Source of the DNA: an uncultured Gammaproteobacteria bacterium
Lineage (GTDB): Bacteria > Pseudomonadota > Gammaproteobacteria > Steroidobacterales > JABDMI01
Assembly: GCA_938039225.1 (NCBI GenBank)
Contig: CALHVH010000127.1
Coordinates: 1-6,674, forward strand
Length of the DNA stretch: 6,674 nucleotides
Direction of reading: 5' to 3'
Below, in pieces: positions 5,156 through 6,674 of this stretch. The translations under genes and the position numbers were made by a program. Within the stretch, counting starts at the first letter, position 1. Every line of letters begins with the position of its first letter. The notes under the pieces were generated by a model. That model did no database searches, was not told where the DNA came from, and saw nothing but the letters and a program-made list of their open reading frames with translations.

Positions 5156-6670
5156 CTATGATGGAGCCTTATAATTTACAGGCTTAAAGTGACAAAACAT
5201 ATTCGCGAAAGACTCACCCTCAAAAGTTATAGGGCGTCCATGTAACAATCTACCCCCCTCATAAAAAACCATGTCACCTGGCTTTAAAATCACATGATGT
5301 AGACGATAGTAATTATCCTCTATAACCAAGGGCCAATCGACAGACGTTTCTTGATCGACATTAATAATGGCACTAATAATATGGGTGTCAATACGGTCAC
5401 GGTGCATTTTAAGCACAGCGCCATTATGATACTCGCGAATGCCATATACATAGGTTGGCTCAAGTTCTACGCCACTCCATGCTTCCATCATCGGTTTAAG
5501 CGCATCGTGTACTTCTTGCCGTAATTCCTGAGTCAGTTCAACAACACTACTACTCTTACGCTGCGTAGGTGAATTTTTTGAAGGTGTTTTGCCTGAAACA
5601 ATAAAATCACCCTCGACATGCTCTTGGACAATACGAGCGTGATTTGCATGATAAAAAGCATTTATTTTATTAAAAAGTGTATCGGATAATTTGGTTTTTG
5701 AAATCCCCTTACTGGTGTAATTTGGTACGTATTCGTTAATCTGCCTAGGCATCATTGGAATTGACTTAGCATGAGGGCTAGTGCTTCTAAACCATTTTGT
5801 AATAACGGCTTTATAACCTTTTTCCACCGGTTTTGCTTGGTGAAGCGTGTTCATATTTGTTGTACCGTCAGGGTTGAGGCTATTCCAGATTAACGCTTTT
5901 CCAGTAATAGGCTTAAACTCAGTATCAAGCTTGGCAAAGCAAGTTTCTCCTCCTTGCTCAACATCGTTTAAATAAATCATCACTGTATAAGTTCTTTGTC
6001 CGTACTCACTGCAATGTTGTTCAAATTCATGCGGTTCAAAAAAATCGGTATGCGCCTTAAACTCTTGACCCACTTCATAGTATTGCCCCTGCAGTACTTC
6101 GGCATAAGCACCGTGAATTCCTAAGAGTTTACATATACGTTGATCAATATCTTTAACGAACGAATCATCCAAATGGCCTAAATCACAAGTACGACTGGTC
6201 CGAACCTGTGAATCAATTTGGTAATTTGCAACGGAGGATGGACGTAATTTTGCTTTGATACGTTCAATCAGTTTTTTGCATTCTTCAGCATTAAGAAAAT
6301 CATCAACGACTCTAAGATCAATTAAATCGGACTCTAAAGGCACAGCATTCGGAATAAAAATCTCATTCTTAGCTATAGCCAAACCATTATTTGCTTCAAA
6401 TTTTTGTGGATTTTTCAATGTATTTTGAAAGCGTTTATGACTACTATGCATTGCTGCTGTCGAATGCTCGGCTAAGCTTGCAGCCTTTACGTGAAAAGGA
6501 TTGACCAATTCACTCACTGGACGACTAGGCAGGTAATTCATTTGATTGGCAATCGCAGTGAAGGCATACCCTTCATCAAGAAGTATCTTAAAAATACCAT
6601 CCTTGTCCTGCCCGGCATTTACATTTGTTGCTATCCAATCTTTCCAGTCTTGGTTAAATTCTGTTTTCAT
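5156..6670 (-). CDS. Tandem two-domain 2-oxoglutarate/Fe(II) dioxygenase (prolyl 4-hydroxylase-like)
   Basis: This 504-residue protein should be a cytoplasmic oxygenase; no signal peptide is seen. Enzymes of this fold use O2 and 2-oxoglutarate to hydroxylate a substrate, releasing succinate and CO2. Domain 1 (about 117-296) is a canonical P4Hc domain: it opens with LRVVDDFLNAEEC, and its iron ligands are His207 and Asp209 (KAHTDFF) and His277 (LHQAKPV). Lys287 at +10 is the 2-oxoglutarate anchor. MIYLNDVEQGGETCF (231-245) and the ending KWFR are typical. Domain 2 (about 375-500) has a second triad: His423 and Asp425 (MHRDRIDTH) and His477 in LLHGRP, with KPGDMVFYEGGRL before it. No Lys or Arg stands at +10 in domain 2 (Ser487); Arg479 could serve. 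An N-terminal helical region (7-47) and a linker (about 297-374) complete it. The stop is TAG at 5156-5158. Only four bases precede the ATG, so upstream signals are not visible. Family is firm; substrate unknown. Confidence 0.94.
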   Translation of the reverse strand: MKTEFNQDWKDWIATNVNAGQDKDGIFKILLDEGYAFTAIANQMNYLPSRPVSELVNPFHVKAASLAEHSTAAMHSSHKRFQNTLKNPQKFEANNGLAIAKNEIFIPNAVPLESDLIDLRVVDDFLNAEECKKLIERIKAKLRPSSVANYQIDSQVRTSRTCDLGHLDDSFVKDIDQRICKLLGIHGAYAEVLQGQYYEVGQEFKAHTDFFEPHEFEQHCSEYGQRTYTVMIYLNDVEQGGETCFAKLDTEFKPITGKALIWNSLNPDGTTNMNTLHQAKPVEKGYKAVITKWFRSTSPHAKSIPMMPRQINEYVPNYTSKGISKTKLSDTLFNKINAFYHANHARIVQEHVEGDFIVSGKTPSKNSPTQRKSSSVVELTQELRQEVHDALKPMMEAWSGVELEPTYVYGIREYHNGAVLKMHRDRIDTHIISAIINVDQETSVDWPLVIEDNYYRLHHVILKPGDMVFYEGGRLLHGRPITFEGESFANMFCHFKPVNYKAPS

Positions 6671-6674
6671 ACGG

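Overview
The window looks like chromosomal DNA from an AT-rich gammaproteobacterium. Two things point there: the CmoA, CmoB and RimO proteins match their E. coli counterparts over long conserved motifs, and the complete CmoA has the same length as the E. coli enzyme. I cannot name the genus. No RNA gene, CRISPR array, insertion sequence or phage gene is visible.

Layout from left to right. On the minus strand three genes run leftwards: a secreted Sel1-repeat protein (2781 to 1252), then cmoA (1237 to 494), then the 5' part of cmoB (494 to beyond the left edge). The gaps are 14 bp and a 1-base TAATG overlap, so the three could be one transcription unit. Diverging from the Sel1 gene by only 35 bp is rimO on the plus strand (2817-4217). 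After a 130-bp gap comes a plus-strand gene for a small exported protein that I do not recognise (4348-5025). Converging on it from the right edge is a minus-strand gene (6670 to 5156) for a 504-residue protein with two 2-oxoglutarate/Fe(II) dioxygenase domains in tandem. A long hairpin (5037-5112), flanked by an A-tract and a T-tract, lies between the two convergent genes and probably serves as a two-way terminator.

How the genes relate. CmoA makes carboxy-S-adenosylmethionine and CmoB transfers its carboxymethyl group to 5-hydroxyuridine-34 of tRNA, giving cmo5U. RimO methylthiolates an aspartate of ribosomal protein S12. All three therefore tune the ribosomal decoding site, from the tRNA side and from the ribosome side. 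The Sel1 protein and the orphan protein carry export signals and are not obviously linked to this role. The double dioxygenase probably hydroxylates protein side chains, but its substrate cannot be read from the sequence.

The core of the window is ordinary housekeeping. The parts that deserve attention are the tandem dioxygenase, the orphan exported protein with an anti-Shine-Dalgarno-like leader, and the intergenic inverted repeat.
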